Of a stretch of DNA of 64,000 nt, positions 8,148 through 17,474 are shown piece after piece. The DNA comes from an uncultured Clostridia bacterium (GTDB lineage: Bacteria > Bacillota > Clostridia > TANB77 > CAG-508): positions 1-64,000 of the forward strand of contig CANPVM010000001.1 of the NCBI GenBank assembly GCA_947581805.1, given 5' to 3'. The notes beneath the pieces were generated by a model that made no database searches, was not told the DNA's origin, and worked only from the letters and a program-made list of their open reading frames with translations. Position numbers and translations under genes: made by a program. The stretch's first letter is position 1; each line of letters opens with the position of its first letter.

Positions 8148-9932
8148 TTAACTATTATTTTTTATTTCCCTTGCTAGTTTTTCTGTTATTCCTTTTACTT
8201 TTGTTAATTCTTCTATACTTGCATCTTTGATTTTTTCTACACTACCAAATGTTTGCATTAACAATTTTTTCTTTGCTTCTCCAATTCCTACAATATCATC
8301 TAAAGCAGAATGAGTTAACTCTTTTTCTCTTAGTTTTTTATGATAGCCAATGGCAATATCGTGAACACTGTCTTGAAAACGTGTAATTAGATTTAACAAT
8401 TCTTGTGATATAGTAAGTTCTTTTCTATTTTCGTCCATTAAAGCTCTTGTTTGGTGCTTATCGTTTTTAACCATTCCAAAAACAGGAATAGATAAGTTGT
8501 AGCTTTTTACTGCCTCAATGCCTGCTCTTATTTGTGTAATACCACCATCTACAAAAATTACATCTGGCAATCTTCCAAAGTTTCCATTTTCCTCATCAAT
8601 AGAATGTTTTAATCTTCTTTGAATAACTTCTTTCATGCAAGCTGGGTCATCTTGTGAATAGATTGTTTTAATTTTAAATCTTCTTGCTAAATTTTTCTTA
8701 ATATTGCCATCTTGCATAACGCTCATTCCTGCTACCATATTGGTTCCAGATAAGTTTGAAATATCGTAACATTCAATTTTTCTTGGCATTTTTTCAAGTT
8801 TTAAAACTTCTTTTAATTCTGCTAAAACATTATATTGTTCTTTGTTTTTATTTTCTAAAGTAATTAAAGCATTTCTTTCTGCCATTTCTACTAACCTTAG
8901 TTTTTCACCTTTTTGTGGTGTTTTTATTTCTACTTTTCTTCCTGCTATTTTGCTTAATGATTCTTCTATTAGTGCTTTATCTTCAATTTCTTCCTTCATC
9001 ATTATTTTGTTAGGTAAAATGGTTCTTCCAATGTAATATTGTTTTACAAACTCAGAAACAATTCTTTCTTCTGCTTCATCTTCCATGTTCTTTAAAAAGA
9101 AATGTTCTCTACCTATCATTTTGCTTTTTCGCACAAAGAAGACTTCAATGCAAACTTCCAAATCACCTCTTGCAAAGCCAATAACATCTATATCATTTTC
9201 TGTAATATTGGATACCTTTTGTTTTTCTGAAATACGTTCAATAGCAATGATTTTATCTCTTACATAAGCTGCTTTTTCAAATTCCATTTTGCTAGATAAT
9301 TCTTGCATTTCTTGTTCTAATTGCTTTACAATTTTTTCTGTCTTTCCTTCAAGCAAAAGCATAATTTCATCAATTTGTTTGCGGTATTCTTCTTTTGAAA
9401 CATAGCCTTGACAAGGAGCTAAACATTTTTTGATATGGTAATTTAAACAAGGTCTATCTTTATATTTGAAAGTACGGCATTGCCTAATTTTAAATTTTTC
9501 TTTTATAAAATCTACCATTTCTTTGGCAGCTCCAGCTGACGCATATGGTCCAAAATATTTGGCCCCATCATTTAAAATTCTTCTTGTAATATAAATATTA
9601 GGATAATCTTCTTGCAAAGTAATTTTTATATAAGGATAAGTTTTATCATCTTTTAATAATACATTAAATTTTGGACGATTTTTCTTTATTAAATTGCACT
9701 CCAAAATAAGGGCTTCTGCTTCATTGTCTACCACAATGTACTCAAAGTGGTCAATTAGAGAAACCATATTTTCAATTCGCTTTGTTTTCTTATTTTTTCG
9801 AAAATATTGCCTTACACGATTTCTTAGAGAAATCGCTTTTCCTACATAAATGATGTTATCGTCTTTATCGTGCATTATATAAACACCTGGTTTATGAGGC
9901 AATTTCTTTAGTTCTTGTTCAATATCAAACAT
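8148..9932 (-). CDS. uvrC: Excinuclease ABC subunit C
   Basis: Dual-incision nuclease of nucleotide excision repair, acting on the UvrB-DNA complex. Domains in order: GIY-YIG nuclease (residues 12-90; GVYIMHD then IIYVGKA), the cysteine-rich segment (CRTFKYKDRPCLNYHIKKC), UVR motif (about 200-235; MEFEKAAYVRDKI), RNase H-like C-terminal nuclease (CYDISNLSGTNMVAGM and DVIFVDGG), and a tandem helix-hairpin-helix tail (LDDIVGIGEAKK). Length 594 aa is normal. ATG start. No uvrA or uvrB is in the window. Confidence 0.96.
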   Translation of the reverse strand: MFDIEQELKKLPHKPGVYIMHDKDDNIIYVGKAISLRNRVRQYFRKNKKTKRIENMVSLIDHFEYIVVDNEAEALILECNLIKKNRPKFNVLLKDDKTYPYIKITLQEDYPNIYITRRILNDGAKYFGPYASAGAAKEMVDFIKEKFKIRQCRTFKYKDRPCLNYHIKKCLAPCQGYVSKEEYRKQIDEIMLLLEGKTEKIVKQLEQEMQELSSKMEFEKAAYVRDKIIAIERISEKQKVSNITENDIDVIGFARGDLEVCIEVFFVRKSKMIGREHFFLKNMEDEAEERIVSEFVKQYYIGRTILPNKIMMKEEIEDKALIEESLSKIAGRKVEIKTPQKGEKLRLVEMAERNALITLENKNKEQYNVLAELKEVLKLEKMPRKIECYDISNLSGTNMVAGMSVMQDGNIKKNLARRFKIKTIYSQDDPACMKEVIQRRLKHSIDEENGNFGRLPDVIFVDGGITQIRAGIEAVKSYNLSIPVFGMVKNDKHQTRALMDENRKELTISQELLNLITRFQDSVHDIAIGYHKKLREKELTHSALDDIVGIGEAKKKLLMQTFGSVEKIKDASIEELTKVKGITEKLAREIKNNS

Positions 9933-10076
9933 TTCTTTTTTCCTCTTTTTGTATTATACCACGGATTCTTAAATTACAAAAGTTTTTTTCTATTTCATTA
10001 TAAAAATACTCATTTATTTTTTAGTTATCCATAGGTTTTTATATTTTTTGCCCCATCACTAAAATATAAAGAATAT

Positions 10077-10120
10077 AAAAAGAAACAAGCAAAGCTTGGT
10101 TGCTTTGCTTGTTTCTTTTT
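10077..10120 (-). terminator. Intrinsic terminator of the secreted acidic protein gene
   Basis: Perfect 19-bp stem AAAAAGAAACAAGCAAAGC (10077-10095) with its complement at 10102-10120, loop TTGGTT; T-rich on the minus strand and overlapping the stop codon. Bases 9933-10076 hold nothing else I can identify. Confidence 0.85.
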
Positions 10121-10571
10121 AAAGTTCTACACCATACTGTTCAATTTCTTGCATGATGTAGTTGTGAAACTCCTGGTCGACTTCCATGCCTGCTGCCTCT
10201 TCTTCGCAGAGTTCATCGCAGTGGTAAAGTAGAATCCATTTATACTCTTCTAATACCTCTTCCTCAGTCGCATTTTCTAATTTATGAAGTGCTTCTTGAA
10301 AAGGTTGACATTGAAGAATATAAACTTCTTTTGTAATAATTCCGTCCGCTAAGATGTTATCTTCGTCTATTAATGCTTTGACAATAAGTTCTTGACATTT
10401 TTCTTTCAAGGTAAGCTCATCATCATCACAAAACGTACAAATAATTTCCTCAGTTTCGGGAATGTTTGGAGTTTCTACAGTGTCTGTAGCATAGATAAAT
10501 TGATTGCTACCCGATAGCCACACAATTGTGATGACTATTACTACTGATAAAGTTCTCCGTATGCTCTTCAT
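10119..10571 (-). CDS. Secreted acidic protein, unknown function
   Basis: A 150-residue protein with a signal peptide (basic MKSIRR, hydrophobic VVIVITIVWL, likely cleavage after QFIYA). The mature part is acidic, rich in Glu and Asp, with Cys pairs in ICTFCDDD and YHCDELCEEE that could form disulfides or bind metal. I do not recognise the family. Codon choice (CGG at codon 5, CTG, GCG) is richer in GC than its neighbours, and its one CGG codon must be read as Arg in frame, unlike the frameshift site in adjacent bofA. ATG with GGGAGGAAAAC upstream. Possible recent transfer. Confidence 0.6.
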   Translation of the reverse strand: MKSIRRTLSVVIVITIVWLSGSNQFIYATDTVETPNIPETEEIICTFCDDDELTLKEKCQELIVKALIDEDNILADGIITKEVYILQCQPFQEALHKLENATEEEVLEEYKWILLYHCDELCEEEAAGMEVDQEFHNYIMQEIEQYGVEL

Positions 10572-10672
10572 TATGTTTTCCTCCCTTTATCTTACATAAT
10601 CTGCACCTTTTATTATACCATAATATGCCAAAATTGTAAAGTTGTTATTCATTAAATTTAGTTTATTTTTTA

Positions 10673-10937
10673 TTATCCAATCCATATTTTTAAAATAACT
10701 AATAAAATTACTCCGTGGGATTCCTAGAATTCCAGTAATAATAGCTGTTCCTACATTTAAACCAATATGAAATTGAAATAAACTACCTATGGTATTCATA
10801 AACAGAATAAAAATTCCACCTAATATAGAATTTCCTACTAGTTTTGCTATGCTTTTTAAAGGTAAAATAAAAAATCTTCCTATGATAAATAAGAATATAA
10901 TACATGCTAAATAAACAATAATTGTATTTCCATCCAA
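10673..10937 (-). CDS. bofA: BofA-like pro-sigma-K processing inhibitor, with a +1 frameshift at CGG
   Basis: Membrane protein that in Bacillus holds the SpoIVFB protease inactive until the forespore signals, so controlling sigma-K. The zero frame encodes VGNSILGGIFILFMNTIG and TAIITGILGIP, then CGG (10715-10713) and 41 unrelated codons ending at 10587. Skipping base 10715 gives GVILLVILKIWIG and a stop at 10673, which restores the family's hydrophobic C-terminus. With the TTG start at 10937 (AAAGGTGA six bases upstream) the shifted product is 87 aa, the same length as B. subtilis BofA. The upstream neighbour is the DUF2508 gene, as in Bacillus yaaL-bofA, which supports the call. Confidence 0.85.
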
Positions 10938-10996
10938 AATAATCACCTTTTTTCTTTTCTTATTTTATTTGTATGATTATTTTGGGACAAATATTC

Positions 10997-11275
10997 CTAA
11001 ATTACTTTATTGTAACGAAGATCAATTTGTTCTATCATGTCTAAAGCTAACCCCTTTTGTTTTGCTTTTTTTACTAGATAATCGAATTTTGCCCTCATTG
11101 CTTTTATTTGATATGTGTAATAATCAATTAAGTCTTCTTGTGCATATTCAAAATTTAGATTTGCTACCTCTAATTCTTTTTTTGTTTTAATGATACTAAC
11201 CATTAATTCAATCTCTTTTTCTTGCTGTGATTTTTCAATCACTTTTATTTCTTTTTTATATTCTTCTTCCTGCAT
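10997..11275 (-). CDS. yaaL: DUF2508 (YaaL-like) small protein
   Basis: The 92-residue charged, mostly helical protein has the DUF2508 pattern of a coiled-coil helix followed by EDLIDYYTYQIKAMRAKFDYL. Function is unknown; the family commonly precedes bofA in Firmicutes, as it does here with a 60-base gap. ATG with AAGGAG about ten bases upstream. Slightly longer than the Bacillus protein because of an N-terminal extension rich in Glu and Lys. Confidence 0.75.
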   Translation of the reverse strand: MQEEEYKKEIKVIEKSQQEKEIELMVSIIKTKKELEVANLNFEYAQEDLIDYYTYQIKAMRAKFDYLVKKAKQKGLALDMIEQIDLRYNKVI

Positions 11276-11350
11276 TTATATAATCTCCTTTTTTTCTTAA
11301 ATTCTTGTTACTAGTGTATCCTTTTTGCTATTTGATTATTCCAATTTTTA

Positions 11351-12190
11351 CTAAAAAAATTGGTAAATGATAATGCCTATGGATTGAATAATAAATAAAT
11401 TCAATAAATTTGATGTTAGTAAATTATTTGTTGCTTCTATCACTCCTAATTCTACATTTTTGGCTTCATGATAATGTTGTTGTGATTCAAAAAAAGTAAT
11501 GAGTTCTGGAAGACTAGTAATAAAACCTAACGCAATTCCAATTATGATTTGGGAAATTCCAAAAAAGGTTCCTAAGTTTTCTAAACAAACACTTAAGGCA
11601 TTTCCTATGATATATAGAGCAATACTTGTAAATAAAAGAAATAATGAATATTTGACAACTAATTTTGTTTTTCCTTTTACCCATTTCTTTTCTTTTTCTA
11701 TTTTTTCTTCTATTTTGGCGTCTTGCTTTTCTAAGTAAAGTACGTGTGCGTTATGATTAATATAATAGAATAATAGTAATAACAAAATGAAAGCAGGTAT
11801 GATGGAAGGTACATATTCTATATTAAATATGGTTAAAGCAATAGGTATTAGTATTGTAAGTACAACTAAAATAATATCTATACGAATTGCCATATTTTTC
11901 AATATTTTTTGATTATGATTTACAAATATAGAAGCACTATATTGCACGAAATTTATAACGTTGGAACTAATAATATTATAAATGCTAGCGTTTGCTAATC
12001 CTGCAAAGGCAGAAAAGGAAACCGTTAGTAATTCTGGCACAGAGGTTGCAAGTCCTGCTATATTTCCTACTGCTTTTGCAGATAAATTTAAGCTTTCTGC
12101 AAGCTTGCGAAGTAAACCTACGAGCACATATTTGGCAATTATGACAATCAGTAACGAATAAATCAAAAATTTGATAGCTTCTAGTAACAT
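11351..12190 (-). CDS. Sodium/calcium exchanger-like (CaCA) membrane protein
   Basis: Cation antiporter of the CaCA superfamily. About ten hydrophobic segments form two inverted halves. Each half has an alpha-repeat: GNIAGLATSVPELLTVSFSA with SNVINF in the first, and ALGFITSLPELITFFES with TSNLLNLF in the second; the acidic residue of the PEL motif is the ion ligand. The 279-residue form starts at ATG 12190, with AAGGAG eight bases upstream; a longer in-frame reading has no ribosome-binding site. Whether it moves Ca2+, Na+ or another cation is not shown by the sequence. Confidence 0.8.
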   Translation of the reverse strand: MLLEAIKFLIYSLLIVIIAKYVLVGLLRKLAESLNLSAKAVGNIAGLATSVPELLTVSFSAFAGLANASIYNIISSNVINFVQYSASIFVNHNQKILKNMAIRIDIILVVLTILIPIALTIFNIEYVPSIIPAFILLLLLFYYINHNAHVLYLEKQDAKIEEKIEKEKKWVKGKTKLVVKYSLFLLFTSIALYIIGNALSVCLENLGTFFGISQIIIGIALGFITSLPELITFFESQQHYHEAKNVELGVIEATNNLLTSNLLNLFIIQSIGIIIYQFF

Positions 12191-12286
12191 ATTTTCTCCT
12201 TTTTTACTATATTTTCCTATGTTGGTCTTTTTATACAAAAAAACATTATTTAGTAATAAGTTTTATAACAATTTCCACAAAAACAA

Positions 12287-12315
12287 TTGAATTTCTCCTA
12301 TTTTTGTGCTAAAAT
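12287..12315 (+). promoter_or_regulatory. Promoter of serS
   Basis: TTGAAT (12287-12292), 17-bp spacer, TAAAAT (12310-12315) with an extended TG one base upstream (TGCTAAAAT). The start codon of serS is 26 bases on, so no long leader or T-box is present. Confidence 0.7.
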
Positions 12316-12340
12316 GCGAGTATTAAAAAGAGGTGTTTTT

Positions 12341-13627
12341 ATGTTAGATATTAAATTTTTAAGAGAAAATCCTGAAATTGTAAAAGAGAATATTAAGAAA
12401 AAGTTCCAAGATTATAAACTTGGTTTGGTAGATGAAGTAATTGAGCTTGATACCAAAAACAGAGAAACTAAACTAAAAGGAGACGAACTTCGAACTTCTA
12501 GAAATACATTAAGTAGCCAAATTGGGAATCTTATGAAAGAAGGCAAGAAAGAAGAAGCAGAAGAAATAAAGCAAAAAGTAAAACAGATTAATGATGAATT
12601 AGTTGAAAATGAAAAATTAGAAGAACAATATTCCAATGAAATCAAAGAGAGAATGATGAAAATTCCTAATATTATTCATCCTTCTGTTCCTGTTGGAAAA
12701 GATGATAGTGAAAATGTAGAAATTCAAAAATATGGAGAACCTATTGTTCCAGATTATGAAATTCCTTTTCATGGAGAAATTTTAGAAAAATTAAATGGAA
12801 TTGATTTTGACTCTGCTCGTAGAGTAGCTGGAAATGGCTTCTACTATTTAATGGGAGATATTGCTAGACTTCATTCTGCTGTTTTAACTTATGCTAGAGA
12901 TTTTATGATTAACAAAGGCTTTACTTATTGCATTCCACCTTATATGATTCGTTCTGATGTAGTTACTGGCGTTATGAGCTTTGAAGAAATGGATGCTATG
13001 ATGTATAAAATTGAAGGTGAAGATTTATATTTAATTGGTACTTCAGAACATTCTATGATTGGTAAATTTAAAGGTCAATTATTAAATAAAGAAAACTTAC
13101 CTTATACTATGACTTCCTATTCACCTTGTTTTAGAAAAGAAAAAGGTGCTCATGGCTTAGAAGAACGTGGTATTTATAGAATTCATCAATTTGAAAAGCA
13201 AGAAATGATTGTTGTTTGTGAACCAGAAGAAAGTTATGAGTGGTATGATAAAATGTGGAGTTATACTGTCGAATTATTCCGTAGTATGAATATTCCTGTT
13301 CGTACTTTAGAATGTTGCTCTGGAGATTTAGCAGATTTAAAGGCAAAAAGTTGTGATGTAGAAGCATGGAGTCCAAGACAAAAAAAATATTTTGAAGTAG
13401 GAAGCTGCTCTAACTTAACAGATGCACAAGCACGCAGACTTGGCATTCGTATAAAAGGAGAAAAAGGAAACTACTATGCTCATACTTTAAATAATACTGT
13501 AGTTGCTCCTCCTCGTATGCTTATTGCGATTTTGGAAAACAACTATCAAGAAGACGGAAGTGTAATCGTTCCAGAAGTTTTACGTCCATATATGGGTGGT
13601 CTTGAAAAAATTGTTGTTAAAAAATAG
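12341..13627 (+). CDS. serS: Seryl-tRNA synthetase
   Basis: Class II synthetase that charges tRNA-Ser. The product is 428 aa from ATG 12341 (MLDIKFLRENPE, AGAGGTG upstream), the standard start of the family; the longer in-frame reading overlaps the promoter. Domains: N-terminal coiled-coil arm for the tRNA long variable arm (residues 1-105, highly charged), then the catalytic core with GTSEHSMIG, motif 2 (FRKEKGAHGLEERGIYRIHQ) and motif 3 near NTVVAPPRMLIAILEN. No T-box leader. It is monocistronic, ended by the hairpin at 13690. Confidence 0.96.
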   Translation: MLDIKFLRENPEIVKENIKKKFQDYKLGLVDEVIELDTKNRETKLKGDELRTSRNTLSSQIGNLMKEGKKEEAEEIKQKVKQINDELVENEKLEEQYSNEIKERMMKIPNIIHPSVPVGKDDSENVEIQKYGEPIVPDYEIPFHGEILEKLNGIDFDSARRVAGNGFYYLMGDIARLHSAVLTYARDFMINKGFTYCIPPYMIRSDVVTGVMSFEEMDAMMYKIEGEDLYLIGTSEHSMIGKFKGQLLNKENLPYTMTSYSPCFRKEKGAHGLEERGIYRIHQFEKQEMIVVCEPEESYEWYDKMWSYTVELFRSMNIPVRTLECCSGDLADLKAKSCDVEAWSPRQKKYFEVGSCSNLTDAQARRLGIRIKGEKGNYYAHTLNNTVVAPPRMLIAILENNYQEDGSVIVPEVLRPYMGGLEKIVVKK

Positions 13628-13689
13628 TGATATTTATTTAATATAGAATTTTTCTACTAAAAAAATCTTAATTTAAAAATATATAAAGT

Positions 13690-13723
13690 AACTGCTAAAT
13701 TATAAGGAAATTTAGCAGTTTTT
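13690..13723 (+). terminator. Intrinsic terminator after serS
   Basis: AACTGCTAAATT (13690-13701) pairs with AATTTAGCAGTT (13709-13720), followed by TTTCTT. Confidence 0.8.
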
Positions 13724-13724
13724 C

Positions 13725-13753
13725 TTGCACTTTACGTAAAAAGGTGTTATAAT
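13725..13753 (+). promoter_or_regulatory. Promoter of purA
   Basis: TTGCAC (13725-13730), 17-bp spacer, perfect TATAAT (13748-13753). The leader to the purA start is about 65 bases. Confidence 0.75.
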
Positions 13754-13811
13754 TTCGACATAAAAAGCTTTTTGTAACCTTTAAATGAATTCATTATAAT
13801 TCTTAATTTAA

Positions 13812-15119
<1,308 letters not shown>

Positions 15120-15131
15120 TTACTATGAATG

Positions 15132-15170
15132 ATAAAAGTTTCTCTATAAAAAGAGAAACTTTTATTGTTT
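15132..15170 (+). terminator. Intrinsic terminator after purA
   Basis: ATAAAAGTTTCTCT (15132-15145) with AGAGAAACTTTTAT (15152-15165), then TGTTTTT. Confidence 0.85.
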
Positions 15171-15229
15171 TTCAAAGATTGAAATAATGTAAAATATATG
15201 ATATGCTATTTATGTAAGGAGTAAAAAAT

Positions 15230-15814
15230 ATGTTAATTAAAAATCCAAAATTTGAAATATCTGCTGTAAAGCCTGCCCAATATCCTAATAATGAAATTCC
15301 AGAAATTGTACTTGTAGGGAAATCTAATGTAGGAAAATCGTCTTTTATTAATACTATGATAAATCGAAAAAAGCTTGCTAGAACTAGTTCTGAACCTGGT
15401 AAAACAAGACAAATTAATTTTTATAATATGGATGATACATTTTATTTTGTAGATTTACCTGGTTATGGTTTTAGTAAAATGTCAAAACAAGAACAGGTAA
15501 AAGTTGGAACATTTATTGAAGAATATTTGAATACAAGTAATAATATTGCACTTATTTTATTTTTGCTTGATATTAGGCATGAACCAACAGAAAATGATAG
15601 ATTGATGTATCGTTATATTATTGATTCTGAAAGACCTTGTATTGTAATTTGTAATAAAGCAGATAAAATTGCTATTACTAAGGTAGATAAACAAGTAGAA
15701 GATTTACAAAATGCTTTAAATCCTTTAAAGGATTTAAACTTTTTACCATTTTCTTCGGAAAGAAAAATTTATACAGAAAAAGTTTGGGAAGAAATTGAAA
15801 AATATCTTTCATAA
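15230..15814 (+). CDS. engB: Ribosome-biogenesis GTP-binding protein EngB/YsxC
   Basis: TRAFAC-class GTPase needed for late assembly of the 50S subunit. G1 GKSNVGKSS (about residues 30-38), G2 region ARTSSEPGKTRQ, G3 DLPGYGFSK and G4 NKADK are all present, with SSE as the G5 segment. Length 194 aa is typical. ATG with AAGGAG eight bases upstream. Single gene between two strong terminators. Confidence 0.94.
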   Translation: MLIKNPKFEISAVKPAQYPNNEIPEIVLVGKSNVGKSSFINTMINRKKLARTSSEPGKTRQINFYNMDDTFYFVDLPGYGFSKMSKQEQVKVGTFIEEYLNTSNNIALILFLLDIRHEPTENDRLMYRYIIDSERPCIVICNKADKIAITKVDKQVEDLQNALNPLKDLNFLPFSSERKIYTEKVWEEIEKYLS

Positions 15815-15820
15815 AATTTA

Positions 15821-15856
15821 GAAAAAGGAAATCTCCAAATGGAGATTTCCTTTTTT
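15821..15856. terminator. Bidirectional terminator between engB and the winged-helix protein gene
   Basis: Perfect 16-bp stem GAAAAAGGAAATCTCC (15821-15836) with its complement (15841-15856), loop AAAT; T-rich on both strands, serving two convergent genes. Confidence 0.85.
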
Positions 15857-15857
15857 A

Positions 15858-17057
15858 CTACATTGATAATGTGACAAAAGTACCTGTTGTTGCATTCCTT
15901 TGCAGTTCTTTGTTCCGTAATGCAATATTTATTACATTGGACATTTCCTGATTTGATATAGCAGGAAATGCATGCCTTATATCGCCAAGATCTGCATTAG
16001 GATGTTTCATTACATAATACAAAATTCTACCTTTCAGGTATACAGTATAACTTTCTTTTGCATTTTGCTCCTCTTTGATATACCTTTGCCCCATCTGCTT
16101 TAGTAATTCTTCAAGTTTATGAGCTTCTTGTGGAAACTTACTCCTGACACTTCCTTCTATGAAATAATTTTGCTCCATGATGTAGTCAAGTAATACTCTG
16201 TACTTTTCATCTTCAAATATCCCAAAAGGAGACTGATAAATCTTGTAGACTTCTCCTTCTTTTTGAAGCTTTTTGCTGCCCACCAGAATGTTTAAAATTT
16301 CAACTACTGCTTTAGGTTTTGCCTTTAACTTCTTAGCAACTTCATCTTGTGTCATTTGCCACCCTGTTGTTGTGAAGAGGTCCAAAACCTGCTGCTCTGT
16401 TATCTGGCTATTTTCTTGCTTAGTTGCTTGCTCTTTTGTTTCTTGTTCTCCTTGTTTTACTTTTTTGTCTTGTTTTATTGTTTCTTCTTTTACTTTCCAG
16501 TATCCTCTTGATACTTTTTCAATTTTACCTTGCTTACATAATAACATTAAACTGTAACTCAAATTCTGTGGGCTTATATTGTTCCCTATTGCTACACTAA
16601 TTTCTGTATTGGATAGAACTCTTTTCTCCTGTTGCATAAAAAGTAAAATCCTGTCTTTTATCGTTTGCTTTTTGTCTGTCTTTTTCATAGCAAGTTGTGT
16701 AGAAAATTCTTTTGAAACTTCTGCACTATGCTTTGAAGTATCTTCTTTTGTATTTTCTTTCATAGGTTCTTGCGTGCTTGTTTCAGCTGACTGTTGTTTT
16801 TTGGTTATTTCAGGAGCTATCTGCTGACTTTTCGCCTTCGAATAAGGCTGTATGGTTACTGCACTAAGCAAATCTTCCATAATCAGCATCTTGATAATGT
16901 TCGTCATAATATCATTATCAAGAGAAACAATCATGCGTAAAGGTTCATCGGGCAGAAGAATGGTAAGTTCTGTGCATTCTTCTATCACTTCTAAGATTTT
17001 CCGTTTTGCCTTTTCTTCTTTGGTTTCTAATACTACTACATTGTTGTCATTTTTCAT
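15858..17057 (-). CDS. Multi-winged-helix protein, unknown function
   Basis: A 399-residue cytosolic protein I cannot name. Start is ATG 17057 (MKNDNNVVVLETKEEK) with AAGGAGG ten bases upstream; the longer reading would translate that site. Residues 10-75 form a small helical domain, 80-140 is a Lys/Glu/Ser/Thr-rich linker, 140-195 looks like a winged helix (LSNTEISVAIGNNISPQNLSYSLM... then RGYWKV), a second Lys/Gln linker follows, then another winged helix (MTQDEVAKKLKAKPKAVVEIL), and a third helical domain near the end (DLGDIRHAFPAISNQEMSNV). Codon use is richer in GC than the flanking genes, with two CGG Arg codons. It might bind DNA or RNA; a role is not deducible. Confidence 0.6.
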   Translation of the reverse strand: MKNDNNVVVLETKEEKAKRKILEVIEECTELTILLPDEPLRMIVSLDNDIMTNIIKMLIMEDLLSAVTIQPYSKAKSQQIAPEITKKQQSAETSTQEPMKENTKEDTSKHSAEVSKEFSTQLAMKKTDKKQTIKDRILLFMQQEKRVLSNTEISVAIGNNISPQNLSYSLMLLCKQGKIEKVSRGYWKVKEETIKQDKKVKQGEQETKEQATKQENSQITEQQVLDLFTTTGWQMTQDEVAKKLKAKPKAVVEILNILVGSKKLQKEGEVYKIYQSPFGIFEDEKYRVLLDYIMEQNYFIEGSVRSKFPQEAHKLEELLKQMGQRYIKEEQNAKESYTVYLKGRILYYVMKHPNADLGDIRHAFPAISNQEMSNVINIALRNKELQRNATTGTFVTLSM

Positions 17058-17174
17058 AATGAAACCCTCCTTTTTTGCATATGACAAGTTTGTTTTATGC
17101 TACTGTTACTACAATATATTGCAAATTATAACATAAATCGAAATATATGTCTACTTATTTACAGAAAAAAAATA

Positions 17175-17212
17175 GAACTGAGCAAAATAAATCAAGTTAT
17201 TTTGCTCAGTTC
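17175..17212 (-). terminator. Intrinsic terminator of the DUF951 gene
   Basis: Perfect 16-bp stem GAACTGAGCAAAATAA (17175-17190) with its complement (17197-17212). On the minus strand it is followed by ATTTTTTTTC. Confidence 0.85.
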
Positions 17213-17218
17213 TTACTT

Positions 17219-17404
17219 TTATGTTTCATTTTCCATTTTTTTTGTTATCATTTTTAAGGCCTTTGGTCTTTCTAACATAATGACATGTCCACAGCCCAAA
17301 CATTTTAGTTTAAAATCTACACCAATTCTAGTAATTTCCCATAATTTACTTCCACAAGGATGTTGTTTTTTTGTTCGTACAATATCTCCAACTTGATATT
17401 CCAT
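17219..17404 (-). CDS. DUF951 family small protein (YyzM-like)
   Basis: A 61-residue protein starting at ATG 17404 (MEYQVGDIVRTKKQHPCG); AAGGGGATGAA upstream fits a ribosome-binding site. It has the DUF951 pattern HPCG.KLWEITRIGVDFKLKCLGCG, with three Cys and a His that may bind zinc, inside a predicted small beta-barrel. The family is widespread in Firmicutes, often near rpsF or ychF, and has no established function; nucleic-acid binding is a reasonable guess only. Not near those genes here. Confidence 0.85.
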   Translation of the reverse strand: MEYQVGDIVRTKKQHPCGSKLWEITRIGVDFKLKCLGCGHVIMLERPKALKMITKKMENET

Positions 17405-17474
17405 TTCACATTCATCCCCTTTTTGATTAAATATCAATATTTATTTTTGTGCACTTAACTCCTATTGATAAAAC

